A program made the translations under genes and the position numbers. DNA of 53,158 nucleotides from Candidatus Daviesbacteria bacterium (GTDB lineage Bacteria > Patescibacteriota > Microgenomatia > Daviesbacterales > UBA10151), in NCBI GenBank assembly GCA_016176405.1, contig JACOXG010000028.1, forward strand, positions 1 through 53,158. The letters are read 5' to 3'. Under the pieces are notes generated by a model. That model was not told the origin of the DNA, ran no database searches, and saw only the letters and a list, made by a program, of their open reading frames with translations. Below are positions 36,822 through 46,924 of this stretch, piece by piece (position 1 is the first letter of the stretch; every line of letters starts with the position of its first letter).

Positions 36822-37512
36822 ATGCTAATATCCGGTAAGGCTGTTGCCGAAGAGATTTTAAAAAAACTTAAGAAAGAAATAGATAATAGAAAATTAAAAC
36901 CTGGCTTAGCTATAATTTTGGCTGGAGACAATCCTGCCTCAAGAATTTATGTTAACAATAAGGTTAAGGCAGCAAGTAGAATAGGTATTCAAGCTACTTT
37001 ATATGAATTCTCAGAAAATGAGCAGAGAAAATGTCTCAATGTAATTGATCAATTAAACAATGACTCAAAAGTGGACGGCATTATAATTCAGTACCCTATT
37101 TTTCAAAGTTGGAATTTTGATGAGCTGGTTAAAAAAATAAATCCCACAAAAGATGTAGATGGGTTTTTGGAAAATTCGCCTTTTTCAGGAGCGACTGCTT
37201 TAGGAGTTTGGGAGATGATCAATGCCTTTGCAAAAGAGGAAGGGTTTAAAAAAGGAGAAGAATTTTTAAAAGGAAAAAAAATAATTATTTTGGGAAAGGG
37301 CAAAACTGCGTTCTAATGTAAAAAAAGGCGCTTATGTGATTGGGGTAGGAGTAGGTAAAGAAGAGTTAAAAGGTGAGCAGAAATTTTATGGAGATATAAA
37401 TGAGGAAGAAATTTCTAAAAAGGCCAAATTATATTGCCCAACAATTGGGGGAATTGGCCCTCTCACAATTGCCTGTTTATTGCGTAATGTAGTTGAGGCG
37501 GCTATGTTATAA
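36822..37512 (+). pseudogene. folD: Bifunctional methylenetetrahydrofolate dehydrogenase/cyclohydrolase with internal deletion and frameshift
   Basis: YVNNKVKAASRIGI, DGIIIQYPI, PTKDVDGF; KKIIILGKGKTA ends at TAA 37314-37316; continuation in another frame RSNVKKGAYVIGVGVGKE...CPTIGGIGPLTIACLLRN. Confidence 0.85.
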
Positions 37513-37520
37513 TACCTTCC

Positions 37521-37775
37521 ATGGGTTTAATGGATAATTTAAAGCAACTGGGTGATCTGAAAAAGATGAGAGATCAGGCCATGGAAGTGCAAAAAAGATT
37601 GGCCCAGATTAAGATTACCATTGAACATCGAGGGGTGACAGTGGTAATGACCGGTGATCAAAAAGTACAAAAAGTTACAGAGGCTGTTAATGAAGCATTA
37701 AAACAATCTCAAAAAGTAGCAGCAGATGAAATGAAATCTTTAATGGGTGGTGGTATGGGTATGCCAGGAGCATAA
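37521..37775 (+). CDS. YbaB/EbfC-family nucleoid-associated protein
   Basis: Small protein upstream of recR; VQKRLAQIKITIEHRGVTVVMTGDQKVQKV pattern. Confidence 0.75.
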   Translation: MGLMDNLKQLGDLKKMRDQAMEVQKRLAQIKITIEHRGVTVVMTGDQKVQKVTEAVNEALKQSQKVAADEMKSLMGGGMGMPGA

Positions 37776-38113
37776 TGGTCGAAACAAAAGATATTGGTAG
37801 ATTTAACGTGATAGTTCCAGACAGCAGTATTGGGAAGGTTATGGATTTAGTCTTAGCTCAAGTAGGACTATCCTTTTATAGACTTAGTGGTGTCGACATA
37901 GGGTTTTTCTATACAGAACCTCATTACTTAACATTATTTAAAGCACATGGGAAACATAGCCATGGATCATCCAAATTTAAACCATATGAATTTTTAAGGG
38001 TAACCAGCCCTTAAGAGGATCGGTATGAAGTTATGATAATGGGAGGAAAACCTACAAGATTAGGCTGGAAGATCAAACAAGGCTTTATAGAATCATCTTA
38101 TAGGGTTGAATGA
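37775..38113 (+). pseudogene. Hypothetical protein with in-frame TAA at 38012-38014 (ORF 37775..38014, same-frame continuation to TGA 38111-38113)
   Basis: ...FKPYEFLRVTSP*EDRYEVMIMGGKPTRLGWKIKQGFIESSYRVE*. Confidence 0.45.
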
Positions 38114-38164
38114 TGATATCCTTCCTCGCTTTAACAGCCGCATAATGTTAAAATTAGCTTCATT

Positions 38165-38809
38165 ATGGCAAAGGTTCCAAAGAGTGTACAAGATTTGATA
38201 GAGGCATTTGAGAGACTGCCTGGCATCGGGCCAAAAACGGCAGAAAGATTAACTTATTATTTACTGCATGCTCCAAGAGAAGAAGCCGAGGCCTTGGCAA
38301 ATTCGGCGCTGAATATGAAGGATAAAACCAGAATTTGCTCTATTTGCTTTAATATTACAGAAGTTGACCCTTGTGATATTTGCTCCGATTCAAATCGTGA
38401 TCAATCCACTATCATGATTGTGGAAAATCCTTTAGATGTTTTGGCATTAGAAAAGGCAAATTATAAAGGGCTTTACCATGTCTTACATGGAGTGATCGCC
38501 CCTTTGGAAAATATTGGACCAGATGATATTCATATTAGGCAACTTTTGCCAAGATTAAAGCGGACCTCCTCCGCCCCCGCTTCGCCAAAGCTTCGCGGGG
38601 CGAGCAAGGCTTCGGAGGTCAAGGAAATAATTTTGGCCACTAACCCCACCATGGAAGGTGAGGCCACTGCCATGTATATTCAAAGATTAATTTCTCCTTT
38701 GGGAATAAAAGTGACTAGAATTGCCAGAGGTTTACCAGTGGGGTCTGATTTGGAATATGCTGATGAAACTACTTTGTCTAGAGCTTTGGAGGGGCGTAAG
38801 GAATACTAA
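38165..38809 (+). CDS. recR: Recombination protein RecR
   Basis: LIEAFERLPGIGPKTAERLTYYLL, CSICFNITEVDPCDICSD zinc finger, TNPTMEGEATAMYI, RGLPVGSDLEYAD. Confidence 0.95.
   Translation: MAKVPKSVQDLIEAFERLPGIGPKTAERLTYYLLHAPREEAEALANSALNMKDKTRICSICFNITEVDPCDICSDSNRDQSTIMIVENPLDVLALEKANYKGLYHVLHGVIAPLENIGPDDIHIRQLLPRLKRTSSAPASPKLRGASKASEVKEIILATNPTMEGEATAMYIQRLISPLGIKVTRIARGLPVGSDLEYADETTLSRALEGRKEY
38563..38620. repeat. GC-rich nested palindrome inside recR
   Basis: GACCTCC..GCCCCCGC TTCGCCAAAGCTTC GCGGGGC..GGAGGTC. Confidence 0.85.
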
Positions 38810-38829
38810 TAGTGTGCTAGAATGTATCC

Positions 38830-39231
38830 ATGGCTGATTCGGCAAGCGGAATAAAACAGATTGGTGAAGAGGTAGTGGAAACTACCGAGGAGGTTGTCAA
38901 AGATACTAAAGATCAAGTGGGCCAAGCCATTGAACAGGGAGTACAATCAGTTGTGGGGATCCAACTGACTCCACAACAAATACAACAAAGACAGCTGGAT
39001 GAGCAAAAAAAATTAGCCAAAGTCAGAAGAGATATTCAATGGTATAAAGATATTCAGGTAGCTCAAAAAGCTATCCGGGAAAAAGAAAAACAAAAAAAAT
39101 TACAAAAAGATCAACAAATTCAGGATGAGAAAAAATTCAAACAGATGGAAATTATTCAAAAGAAAAAGGAGCTGCCAATTGCCATTAAAGCCCTAGGTAA
39201 GGCAGAGATAAAACGCGGCATAGGGGGATAG
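38830..39231 (+). CDS. Coiled-coil hypothetical protein
   Basis: 133 aa, Q/K/E-rich helix. Confidence 0.6.
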   Translation: MADSASGIKQIGEEVVETTEEVVKDTKDQVGQAIEQGVQSVVGIQLTPQQIQQRQLDEQKKLAKVRRDIQWYKDIQVAQKAIREKEKQKKLQKDQQIQDEKKFKQMEIIQKKKELPIAIKALGKAEIKRGIGG

Positions 39232-39236
39232 CAATA

Positions 39237-40577
39237 TTGAGACTTTATAATTTCCTCACCCGTCAAATTGAAGAATTTAACCCCCTAAATCCTCCTGAAG
39301 TGGGGATGTATACTTGTGGACCTACCACCTATGATTTTGCTCACATTGGCAATTTAAGAACTTTTATTTTTGAAGACATTTTACAAAGAGTTTTAGAAGT
39401 TAATGGCTATCAAGTTAAAAGGGTGATGAATATTACTGATATTGATGACAAGATAATAAAGGGAGCAAGGGAAAAGGGGGAAGGGATAAGTGAGTTTTCA
39501 GCGCCTTTTGAAAAAGCTTTTTTTGAGGATTTAGAAAAACTCAATATTAAATCAGCCAACTTTTATCCCAAAGCAACAGAGCATATTGGGCAGATGATTA
39601 AATATATTGAGGAGTTGATAAAAAGGGGGTTAGCTTATCAAGAAAAAGATGGTTCAGTATATTTTGATATTTCAAAATTTGAAACTTATGGAAAATTATC
39701 TCAACTTAATAAACAGCAGTTGAAACATGGAACCAGAATTTTATCTGATGAATATTCAAAAGATGATGTGCAAGACTTTGCTCTTTGGAAAGCAGTTGAG
39801 GAAGATGAAGTAGGGTATGATTCGCCATGGGGCAAAGGCAGACCTGGTTGGCATATTGAGTGTTCGGTGATGAGTCAGCAATATTTGGGAGATACTTTTG
39901 ATATCCATGCAGGTGGAGTGGATTTACTTTTTCCCCATCATGAAAATGAGATTGCTCAGTCCGAGGGGAAAACAGGTAAAAAATTTGTAAATTCTTTTGT
40001 GGAGGGGGAGCATCTGTTGGTTGATGGACAAAAAATGGCCAAATCAGCTGGCAATTTTTATAAACTGAAAGATTTGGAGGATAGAGGATTTGACCCGCTG
40101 TCTTTTCGTTATCTTGTTTTAACTTCTCACTATCGTGATAAGCTCAATTTCACCTGGAAGTCTTTAGAGGCTGCTCAGAATGCCTTAAATAATTTAAGAG
40201 ATGAGATTAGAGCGTGGGAACAACCTAAAGGTGATGTCGGACAATTTTGGCAGGAATTCTTGGAAGCTGCTAATAATGACTTAAATATACCACAAGCTGT
40301 TGGGGTGTTTTGGCAGATGGTCAACTCAGACAATACAATATCTAGTAAGGCCACAACAATTTTAGAGATGGATAAAATTTTAGGACTGGGACTGGAAGAA
40401 TATTTAGGTAAACCATTAGCAATTCCTACTAATGTTATGAAATTAATAAGTCAAAGAGAAGAGATGAGAAAATCCGGAGATTTTGCAAAATCAGATCAAT
40501 TAAGAGAGAAAATAAAAAAATTAGGCTTTGAAATAGAAGATACAAACTCTGGCCCAAAGATTAAAAAACAACATTGA
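39237..40577 (+). CDS. cysS: Cysteinyl-tRNA synthetase
   Basis: MYTCGPTTYDFAHIGNLRTF, GWHIECSVMS, HHENEIAQSE, KMAKSAGNF; TTG start. Confidence 0.97.
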   Translation: MRLYNFLTRQIEEFNPLNPPEVGMYTCGPTTYDFAHIGNLRTFIFEDILQRVLEVNGYQVKRVMNITDIDDKIIKGAREKGEGISEFSAPFEKAFFEDLEKLNIKSANFYPKATEHIGQMIKYIEELIKRGLAYQEKDGSVYFDISKFETYGKLSQLNKQQLKHGTRILSDEYSKDDVQDFALWKAVEEDEVGYDSPWGKGRPGWHIECSVMSQQYLGDTFDIHAGGVDLLFPHHENEIAQSEGKTGKKFVNSFVEGEHLLVDGQKMAKSAGNFYKLKDLEDRGFDPLSFRYLVLTSHYRDKLNFTWKSLEAAQNALNNLRDEIRAWEQPKGDVGQFWQEFLEAANNDLNIPQAVGVFWQMVNSDNTISSKATTILEMDKILGLGLEEYLGKPLAIPTNVMKLISQREEMRKSGDFAKSDQLREKIKKLGFEIEDTNSGPKIKKQH

Positions 40578-40601
40578 AGTTTGTGGTAAACTATTAGGTT
40601 A

Positions 40602-41267
40602 ATGAGAGAGGATATTATAACTATAGATGGTCCAACCTCATCCGGCAAAAACTCTGTCGGATTTTTGTTATCTCAAAAATTAGGTTATCAATATATTGAT
40701 TCCGGCTCGATCTATAGAGCCGGTTGTATTTTCATTTTCAGAAATAAAATTGATTTAAATGACGTTCCCTCTATTGTAAATATTTATCAAAATTTAACAA
40801 TTGAAATAAAGACGACAGATCATCAGCAAAAATTTTTTGCCAATAATGAAGATGTGACCGATGTTTTACACAGTCCGGAAGTCACTCAACTGGTCTCGCC
40901 TGTTTCTGCCATAAAAGAAGTTAGATCAGCAGTAAAAGTGATCCAAAAAAAATTAGCTTCTCAAAAAACAGTCATGACCGGAAGGGATATTGGCTCGGAA
41001 ATTTTTCCTGATGCCCGCTTTAAATTTTTTTTAACTGCCTCAGTTGAAGTGAGAGCTCAAAGACGATTCAAGCAACTTGTTACCAAACATCCCTCCGTTA
41101 AATATGAAGATGTTTTAAATGCCATGATGGAAAGAGATAAAAGAGATTCTGAAAGAGAGGCATCGCCAATGAGAGTCCCCGAAGATGCTTTGGTAATTGA
41201 TAATTCTAACCTTACGGTTGAAGAGACTGTGTCAAAAATGTTAGATTACATCCATCAAGCGCATTAA
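40602..41267 (+). CDS. cmk: Cytidylate kinase
   Basis: ITIDGPTSSGKNSVGFLLSQKLGYQYIDSGSIYR; MTGRDIGSEIFPDARFKFFLTAS. Confidence 0.92.
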   Translation: MREDIITIDGPTSSGKNSVGFLLSQKLGYQYIDSGSIYRAGCIFIFRNKIDLNDVPSIVNIYQNLTIEIKTTDHQQKFFANNEDVTDVLHSPEVTQLVSPVSAIKEVRSAVKVIQKKLASQKTVMTGRDIGSEIFPDARFKFFLTASVEVRAQRRFKQLVTKHPSVKYEDVLNAMMERDKRDSEREASPMRVPEDALVIDNSNLTVEETVSKMLDYIHQAH

Positions 41268-41275
41268 CTACTCCT

Positions 41276-42541
41276 ATGCATCAAATTAACACCCTAAAAA
41301 ATGGCTTAACTTTAATTACTGTTAATTTGCCTCATCTTGATTCTGTGACCACACTGGTGGCAGTTGGAGCCGGATCAAGATATGAGACCAAAAAAATTAA
41401 TGGCATTTCTCACTTTTTAGAACACATGTTTTTTAAGGGGAGTAGGAAATATCCAACTGCTGAACAAATTGCCACTTTGGTGGATGGAATTGGAGCAGTT
41501 AATAATGCTGCTACGGATAAAGAAGTAACCTATTATTGGATTAAATCCTCCAGCAAACATATCGAACTTTCTTCAGATATTTTATCCTCCATGATTAAAG
41601 AATCTCTATTGGCAGAAGAGGAAATTGGGCGAGAGAAAGGGGTGATTGTGGAAGAATTAAGGATGTATCGAGATAATCCTGCCAGATATGTCTGGGAGTT
41701 GTATGAAAGATTGCAATTCGGTAATCAACCTTTAGGTTGGGATATTGGTGGAGATGAGCAGACAGTTACTACTTTGGTACGGGATGACTTTATAACTTAC
41801 ATGGATTCATTATATTCTCCGAAGAATATGGCTCTAGTTTTTGTGGGAAATTTACCAAAAGATATTGAAAAAGTGGCCCAAGATAATTTTTTGGATTTAC
41901 CGAAAAGATCACAGTATTCTTTCAAGCCTTTTAGAAAATTAAAGCAGGTTAAACCTAAGGTAAATGTTTTTTATAAACAAACTGATCAGGCAAATTTAGT
42001 ATTAGGGGTGGAGGGTTTTGATCGTTATGATAAAAAGCGACGGTATAGTGCTAGAGTTTTGTCAGTTATCTTGGGAGAAGGTATGTCATCAAGGCTTTTT
42101 ATACAAGTGAGAGAACGCAGAGGTTTCGCTTATCATGTTGGTGCGAGTCACGGAAGTTATAAAGATACCGGAGCATTTACAGTTTATGCAGGATTAAAAT
42201 TGGAAAAGGTTTATGAAGGACTAGAGGTAATCAGAGCAGAGCTTGAAAGAATTATTGCAGAAAAAATTACAGAAGACGAATTGAAAAAAGCCAAAGAGAT
42301 AATCAGAGGCAGAATTGCCCTCCAATCAGAATCCACCAATTTTTTGGCAGAATATTTTGGTACCAATTTTGTACTGGATAGAGAGATCGAGACATTTGAT
42401 GATTATTTAAAAAAAATTGATGCTGTGACGATAGCAGAGGTGCAAAATGTGGCCAAAGAACTTTTTCAAAAACAAAAATATAATTTACAAGTGATTGGAC
42501 CCTTTAAAGATAAACTGAAGTTCGAAAAAATTTTAGAATAA
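41276..42541 (+). CDS. M16 family metallopeptidase
   Basis: GISHFLEHMFFKGSRKYP (HxxEH). Confidence 0.95.
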   Translation: MHQINTLKNGLTLITVNLPHLDSVTTLVAVGAGSRYETKKINGISHFLEHMFFKGSRKYPTAEQIATLVDGIGAVNNAATDKEVTYYWIKSSSKHIELSSDILSSMIKESLLAEEEIGREKGVIVEELRMYRDNPARYVWELYERLQFGNQPLGWDIGGDEQTVTTLVRDDFITYMDSLYSPKNMALVFVGNLPKDIEKVAQDNFLDLPKRSQYSFKPFRKLKQVKPKVNVFYKQTDQANLVLGVEGFDRYDKKRRYSARVLSVILGEGMSSRLFIQVRERRGFAYHVGASHGSYKDTGAFTVYAGLKLEKVYEGLEVIRAELERIIAEKITEDELKKAKEIIRGRIALQSESTNFLAEYFGTNFVLDREIETFDDYLKKIDAVTIAEVQNVAKELFQKQKYNLQVIGPFKDKLKFEKILE

Positions 42542-43057
42542 TTTGGCTCTTAAAAGAGCGGCAATTTTCTTTGCTGTAACTGCTGAAACAAACCCCACTA
42601 AAATTCCTCCTAAAATATCAGAAGGATAATGAACTCCCACATAAATTCTGGATATACCCACCCAAATAGTCAAAAAGATGAGAAGAGTCGCCCATTTTGA
42701 TTTTAAAAATATGTAAGGAAATGTCAAGGCAGACATGATGGAGGCATGTCTGGACGGGAAAGATGCATCTGCTTGGTGAGTAATGAGAGGAGAAATATTC
42801 GAATCAATAAAAGGCCGTGGTTCTACATAAAAAAGATGGATCAATTTAATAATTATTACCACCAATGGCAAAGATAAAAGTGCCAATATTAGACTCTTTC
42901 TCTCAATCAAACCTCCTCTGAATGCTATGATAAATATCAAGATTAAAGCTAAATAAATGACATATTCTGCTCCTAAAATCATCAAGAAATCTAAAAAATT
43001 ATTTTTATTACTTAGTCCAAATATAAGATAAAAAAGACTTAGGTTATCTAGAATCAT
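42533..43057 (-). CDS. PAP2-family phosphatase
   Basis: FPSRHASIMSAL, GISRIYVGVHYPSDILGG. Confidence 0.92.
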   Translation of the reverse strand: MILDNLSLFYLIFGLSNKNNFLDFLMILGAEYVIYLALILIFIIAFRGGLIERKSLILALLSLPLVVIIIKLIHLFYVEPRPFIDSNISPLITHQADASFPSRHASIMSALTFPYIFLKSKWATLLIFLTIWVGISRIYVGVHYPSDILGGILVGFVSAVTAKKIAALLRAKLF

Positions 43058-43062
43058 TAGTT

Positions 43063-43128
43063 AGATCCTTCGCTCGTTTCACTCGCTCAGGATGACAAGT
43101 TGAGTTAAGAGATTGTACTCAACTTGTC
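43063..43128. repeat. REP-like palindrome (GATCCTTCGCTCGTTTCACTCGCTCAGGATGAC, 43063-43096) followed by a 12-bp inverted repeat (GACAAGTTGAGT...ACTCAACTTGTC, 43094-43128)
   Basis: Direct reading of the intergenic sequence. Confidence 0.8.
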
Positions 43129-43478
43129 AAATAAGGCCAAAAGATGAAAATTCCTGCAATGGCGGCAGTGATGGCAGCAATTAAAACAGCCCCCGCTGAA
43201 ATATCTTTGGCCAACTTTGCCCCTGGATGCTCCGCCTCTGTAAAAGCATCAACCACAGTCTCAACGGCAGTGTTGGTTAATTCTACTGAAAAAACTATCC
43301 CAATCAGAAGAATTACATTAATCCAGTCCTGCTTAGAGATGTTCAAAAAGAAGGAAAGAGCTATTGCTAAAATTGCAGCTATAATATGAAACTTTAGATT
43401 TGGCTCCTGTTTTAATGCTTGCACCAAACCTTCAAAAGCATACTTAAAAGAAAGTACATGAAAATTTTTGATAGGCAT
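43119..43478 (-). CDS. dgkA: Diacylglycerol kinase family (DgkA-like)
   Basis: SVELTNTAVETVVDAFTEAEHPGAKLAKDISAGAVL. Confidence 0.92.
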   Translation of the reverse strand: MPIKNFHVLSFKYAFEGLVQALKQEPNLKFHIIAAILAIALSFFLNISKQDWINVILLIGIVFSVELTNTAVETVVDAFTEAEHPGAKLAKDISAGAVLIAAITAAIAGIFIFWPYLTS

Positions 43479-43497
43479 ATTTTTAGTATACCACGAG

Positions 43498-43537
43498 GTC
43501 CTTCGACTTCGCTCAGGATAATCCGCTGCGCGGATTA
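43498..43537. repeat. REP-like palindromes GTCCTTCGACTTCGCTCAGGAT + TAATCCGCTGCGCGGATTA
   Basis: Direct reading. Confidence 0.75.
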
Positions 43538-43572
43538 CTTGACTTAAAACTTAGATTGAGTTATATTAAGCT

Positions 43573-44905
43573 ATGAGAACACAACTTGCAGAAAAGTGTG
43601 GAATATTTGGTATTTTAGGGAAGGGTTTTGAAGCGGCCCGCTTAGTTCACCCAGGTCTTTGGGCCCTACAACACAGAGGCCAAGAATCTTCAGGAATTGC
43701 TTCATCAGATGGTAAAAAGATTTATATCCACAAAGGTATAGGATTAGTGGCTCACGTTTTTTCAGAAGAAGATTTAAAGAAATTAAAAGGGTATTTAGCA
43801 ATTGGTCATAACCGCTATTCTACATCTGGTGATGCTTGGGATAAACATGCCCAACCTATTGTGGTTAATGTTAAGGGAGGACAAATTGCCGTTGTTCATA
43901 ATGGTAATCTTCCCTCCACTCAAAAATTAGAGAAGTTTTTACTAGATAAAAAAATTTCCATAGAGGGTTTAAATGATTCAGAAATGATTGCTCAGGCCAT
44001 AGGTTTTTATGTTTCATCTGGACAATTTTTAGAGCAAGCTATTAAATCTGCTTATATATTGTTTACTGGGGTGTTTTGTTTACTGGTGATGGATGAAAAA
44101 AAGATTATCGCGGTCAGAGATGGTTTTGGTATCAGACCTTTATGTCTAGGTAAATTGAATGGTGGGACTGTAGTGGCTTCTGAAACTTGTGCTATTAAAA
44201 AGTATCCAGATAGAAAAGGGCAATCAAAAGTTGGATGCATTTGAATATGTTTATTTTGCCAGGCCAGATAGTTATCTCATGGGAAAAAGTGTTGATCAAG
44301 TTAGGCAAAATTTGGGAGAAGAACTGGCAAAAGAATATAAAATAGATGCTGATATTGTTATTCCTGTTCCTGATTCTGCTATTCCTGCAGCAATTGGTTA
44401 CTCAAGAAAATCAGGCATCCCTTTTGAAATGGGACTGATTAAAAACAGATATATTCATAGAACTTTTATTTCTCCTGAGGAACATACCAGACACAGAATT
44501 GTTCAGCTAAAACTTAATCCCATGCCACATATACTAAAGGGTAAAAAAGTGATTGTAATTGATGATTCCATTGTCAGGGGGACTACCTCAAAACAAATTA
44601 TTAAAATGATTAGAGATGCTGGGGCAAAAGAAGTTCATCTTTTAATTTCTTCTCCTCCAGTTAAGTTTCCTGATTTTTATGGAATAAATACGCCTGATCA
44701 AAAAGAGTTAATTGCCGCTGTCAAAAAGATTCCAGAAATAGCAAAAGAATTAGGGGTGGATTCTATTCACTATCTCTCTTTGAAAGGTTTAATCAGAGCA
44801 ATTGGTTTACCAGAAGATGTACTTTGTACGTCTTGCTTTACAGGAAATTATCCAGTAGATATTGGTGAGAGAGCAAAAGAAGTAGACTTTTCTCTCAGAT
44901 CATGA
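43573..44905 (+). pseudogene. purF: Amidophosphoribosyltransferase split by internal deletion/frameshift (ORFs 43573..44244 and 44189..44905)
   Basis: N-part CGIFGILGKG...GHNRYSTSGDAW...VVASETCAI; C-part GNQKLDAFEYVYFARPDSYLMG...VIVIDDSIVRGTTSKQI; the segment between SETCA and the linker is missing. Confidence 0.85.
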
Positions 44906-45531
44906 AAAGGATTGTAGTTTTAATTTCTAATAAAGGATCTGGGACAAATCTTCAAGCAATCATCGATGGGGTAAATTCCAAAAAAATTAATGCAAAAATT
45001 ATATCTGTAATATCTGATACAGAAGAGGCACTTGGGTTAACAAAAGCAAGAAAAAATAAGCTATCAATTAAAATAGTTCCCAAAAAAGAAAAACTTTTAA
45101 GTGTTTTAAAAAAATTGAATCCAGATTATATTTGTTTAGCTGGATGGAAACAAATAATTGTTCCGGAGGTAATAGATGCATTCCCCAATAGAATTCTCAA
45201 TACACATCCCGGTTTAATTCCTGACACAATTGATGGGGCTGTTAAAAATCCAGATGGTACAAAGGCAATATGGAATAAGGGAAAAATGACTGACAAAGCC
45301 ATGCAAAATTTCTTGGATAATAAGGCCACCTACGCTGGCTGTACCAACCACTTTTTATCCCATGAGTTTGATTTTGGACCAGTATTGGGTAGATGTTTTG
45401 AGAAGGTTAAAAAGGGAGATTCAATTGATTCACTTTATACAAGATTGAAAGTTAAAGAAAACAGACTATATGTAGAAGTATTAGCTCAGTTAACTAACAA
45501 TGAATCATTTAAAATGATTCAAATCATTTAA
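44902..45531 (+). CDS. purN: Phosphoribosylglycinamide formyltransferase
   Basis: VLISNKGSGTNLQAII; NTHPGLIPDTIDGAV. Confidence 0.9.
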   Translation: MKRIVVLISNKGSGTNLQAIIDGVNSKKINAKIISVISDTEEALGLTKARKNKLSIKIVPKKEKLLSVLKKLNPDYICLAGWKQIIVPEVIDAFPNRILNTHPGLIPDTIDGAVKNPDGTKAIWNKGKMTDKAMQNFLDNKATYAGCTNHFLSHEFDFGPVLGRCFEKVKKGDSIDSLYTRLKVKENRLYVEVLAQLTNNESFKMIQII

Positions 45532-45540
45532 ACAATATAT

Positions 45541-46839
45541 ATGAATATTTTAGTTATTGGACAAAATGGAAGAGAGCATGCATTAGCAGTTGCCTATGCT
45601 AAATCTAAAAAGGTCAGCAAGGTTATTATGACACCAGGTAATGGTCTGACTGATTTTCAAAATATTAAAATTAAAAACTATCCTAAAGCGGGCATGACGG
45701 ACTTTAAAGGAATTGTCAAAGTTTGTAAAAAAGAAAAAATAGATTTGGTAGATGTGGCTCAAGATGATGTGATTGCAGCAGGTTACGTGGATAGATTAGA
45801 GGAGTTGGGCATAGCAGCCTTTGGCCCAACTAAGTTGGCTTCACAGTTGGAGTGGGATAAAGAGTGGGCCAGAAACTTTATGCTCAAATATAATTTACCT
45901 ATTCCCCGTTTCCAAGTCTTTAATAATCAGAAAAAAGCCATCTCTTATATCAACTCCCTCCCAGAACAAGTTCTTTTTGTTAAAGCTTCAGGTTTGGCAT
46001 TGGGTAAAGGGGTAATTCGGGCAGAGAATAAAAAAGAGGCAATTGAGGCAGTCAAGGCCATGAAAAATTTTGGTGGTAGCGGAGAAACTTTTTTAATTGA
46101 GGAAGCTTTAGTGGGAGAAGAATTTTCACTGTTTGCCATCTGCGATGGAGAAAATTTCCAAGTAACAAAAGCGGCTCAAGATCACAAAAGAATCTACGAT
46201 GGAGATAAGGGTCCAAACACTGGCGGGGTGGGAAGTATTGCACCGACAGGAGCTGTTAGTTCAGCAATAATTAGAGAAATAGAATCCAAGATTATCAAAC
46301 CAACACTTTTGGGAATGAAAAATGAGGGAAGAGTCTACAAAGGAATCTTATATCTGGGAGGAATAATAACTTCCAATGGAGTAAAAGTTATTGAATTTAA
46401 CTGTAGGTGGGGAGATCCTGAAGCAGAGGTGATAGTACCAAGCATACAAACTGATTATTTAAGCTTGGTAGATTCAGTCAGGGTTGGAAGACTATCAAAA
46501 TCAAAAATCCAATTTGATGAAAAGATCAGACTTTCTGTGGCTGGTTGTTCTAAAGGATATCCGCAGAATTACTCATCTGTAATAGATAAAGAAATTTTTG
46601 GATTAACTGACGCTATGAAATTACCAGATATTACAATTTTCGGTGCAGGAATTAAAAGATCAGGAAAGAGATTTTTTGCAAATGGAGGGAGAGTATTTCA
46701 TGTTGTAGGGGAAGGCAAAAATGTCATTGAAACAATGGAGAATGCCTATAAGGCTATTTCGATGATCACCATTGAAGGGAATAATTTATACTATAGAACT
46801 GATATTGGTTGGAGAGATTTAGGAAGGTTAAAAAAATGA
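45541..46839 (+). CDS. purD: Phosphoribosylamine-glycine ligase
   Basis: MNILVIGQNGREHALA; GDKGPNTGGVGSIAP; VIEFNCRWGDPEAEVI. Confidence 0.95.
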   Translation: MNILVIGQNGREHALAVAYAKSKKVSKVIMTPGNGLTDFQNIKIKNYPKAGMTDFKGIVKVCKKEKIDLVDVAQDDVIAAGYVDRLEELGIAAFGPTKLASQLEWDKEWARNFMLKYNLPIPRFQVFNNQKKAISYINSLPEQVLFVKASGLALGKGVIRAENKKEAIEAVKAMKNFGGSGETFLIEEALVGEEFSLFAICDGENFQVTKAAQDHKRIYDGDKGPNTGGVGSIAPTGAVSSAIIREIESKIIKPTLLGMKNEGRVYKGILYLGGIITSNGVKVIEFNCRWGDPEAEVIVPSIQTDYLSLVDSVRVGRLSKSKIQFDEKIRLSVAGCSKGYPQNYSSVIDKEIFGLTDAMKLPDITIFGAGIKRSGKRFFANGGRVFHVVGEGKNVIETMENAYKAISMITIEGNNLYYRTDIGWRDLGRLKK

Positions 46840-46924
46840 TTCAAGTGATAAGGACCATGATGTTCTCGCAGTTTGAAATATTATACTGCTCGAACATCAG
46901 AACCTGTTAATTTGTAAAAAGTCT

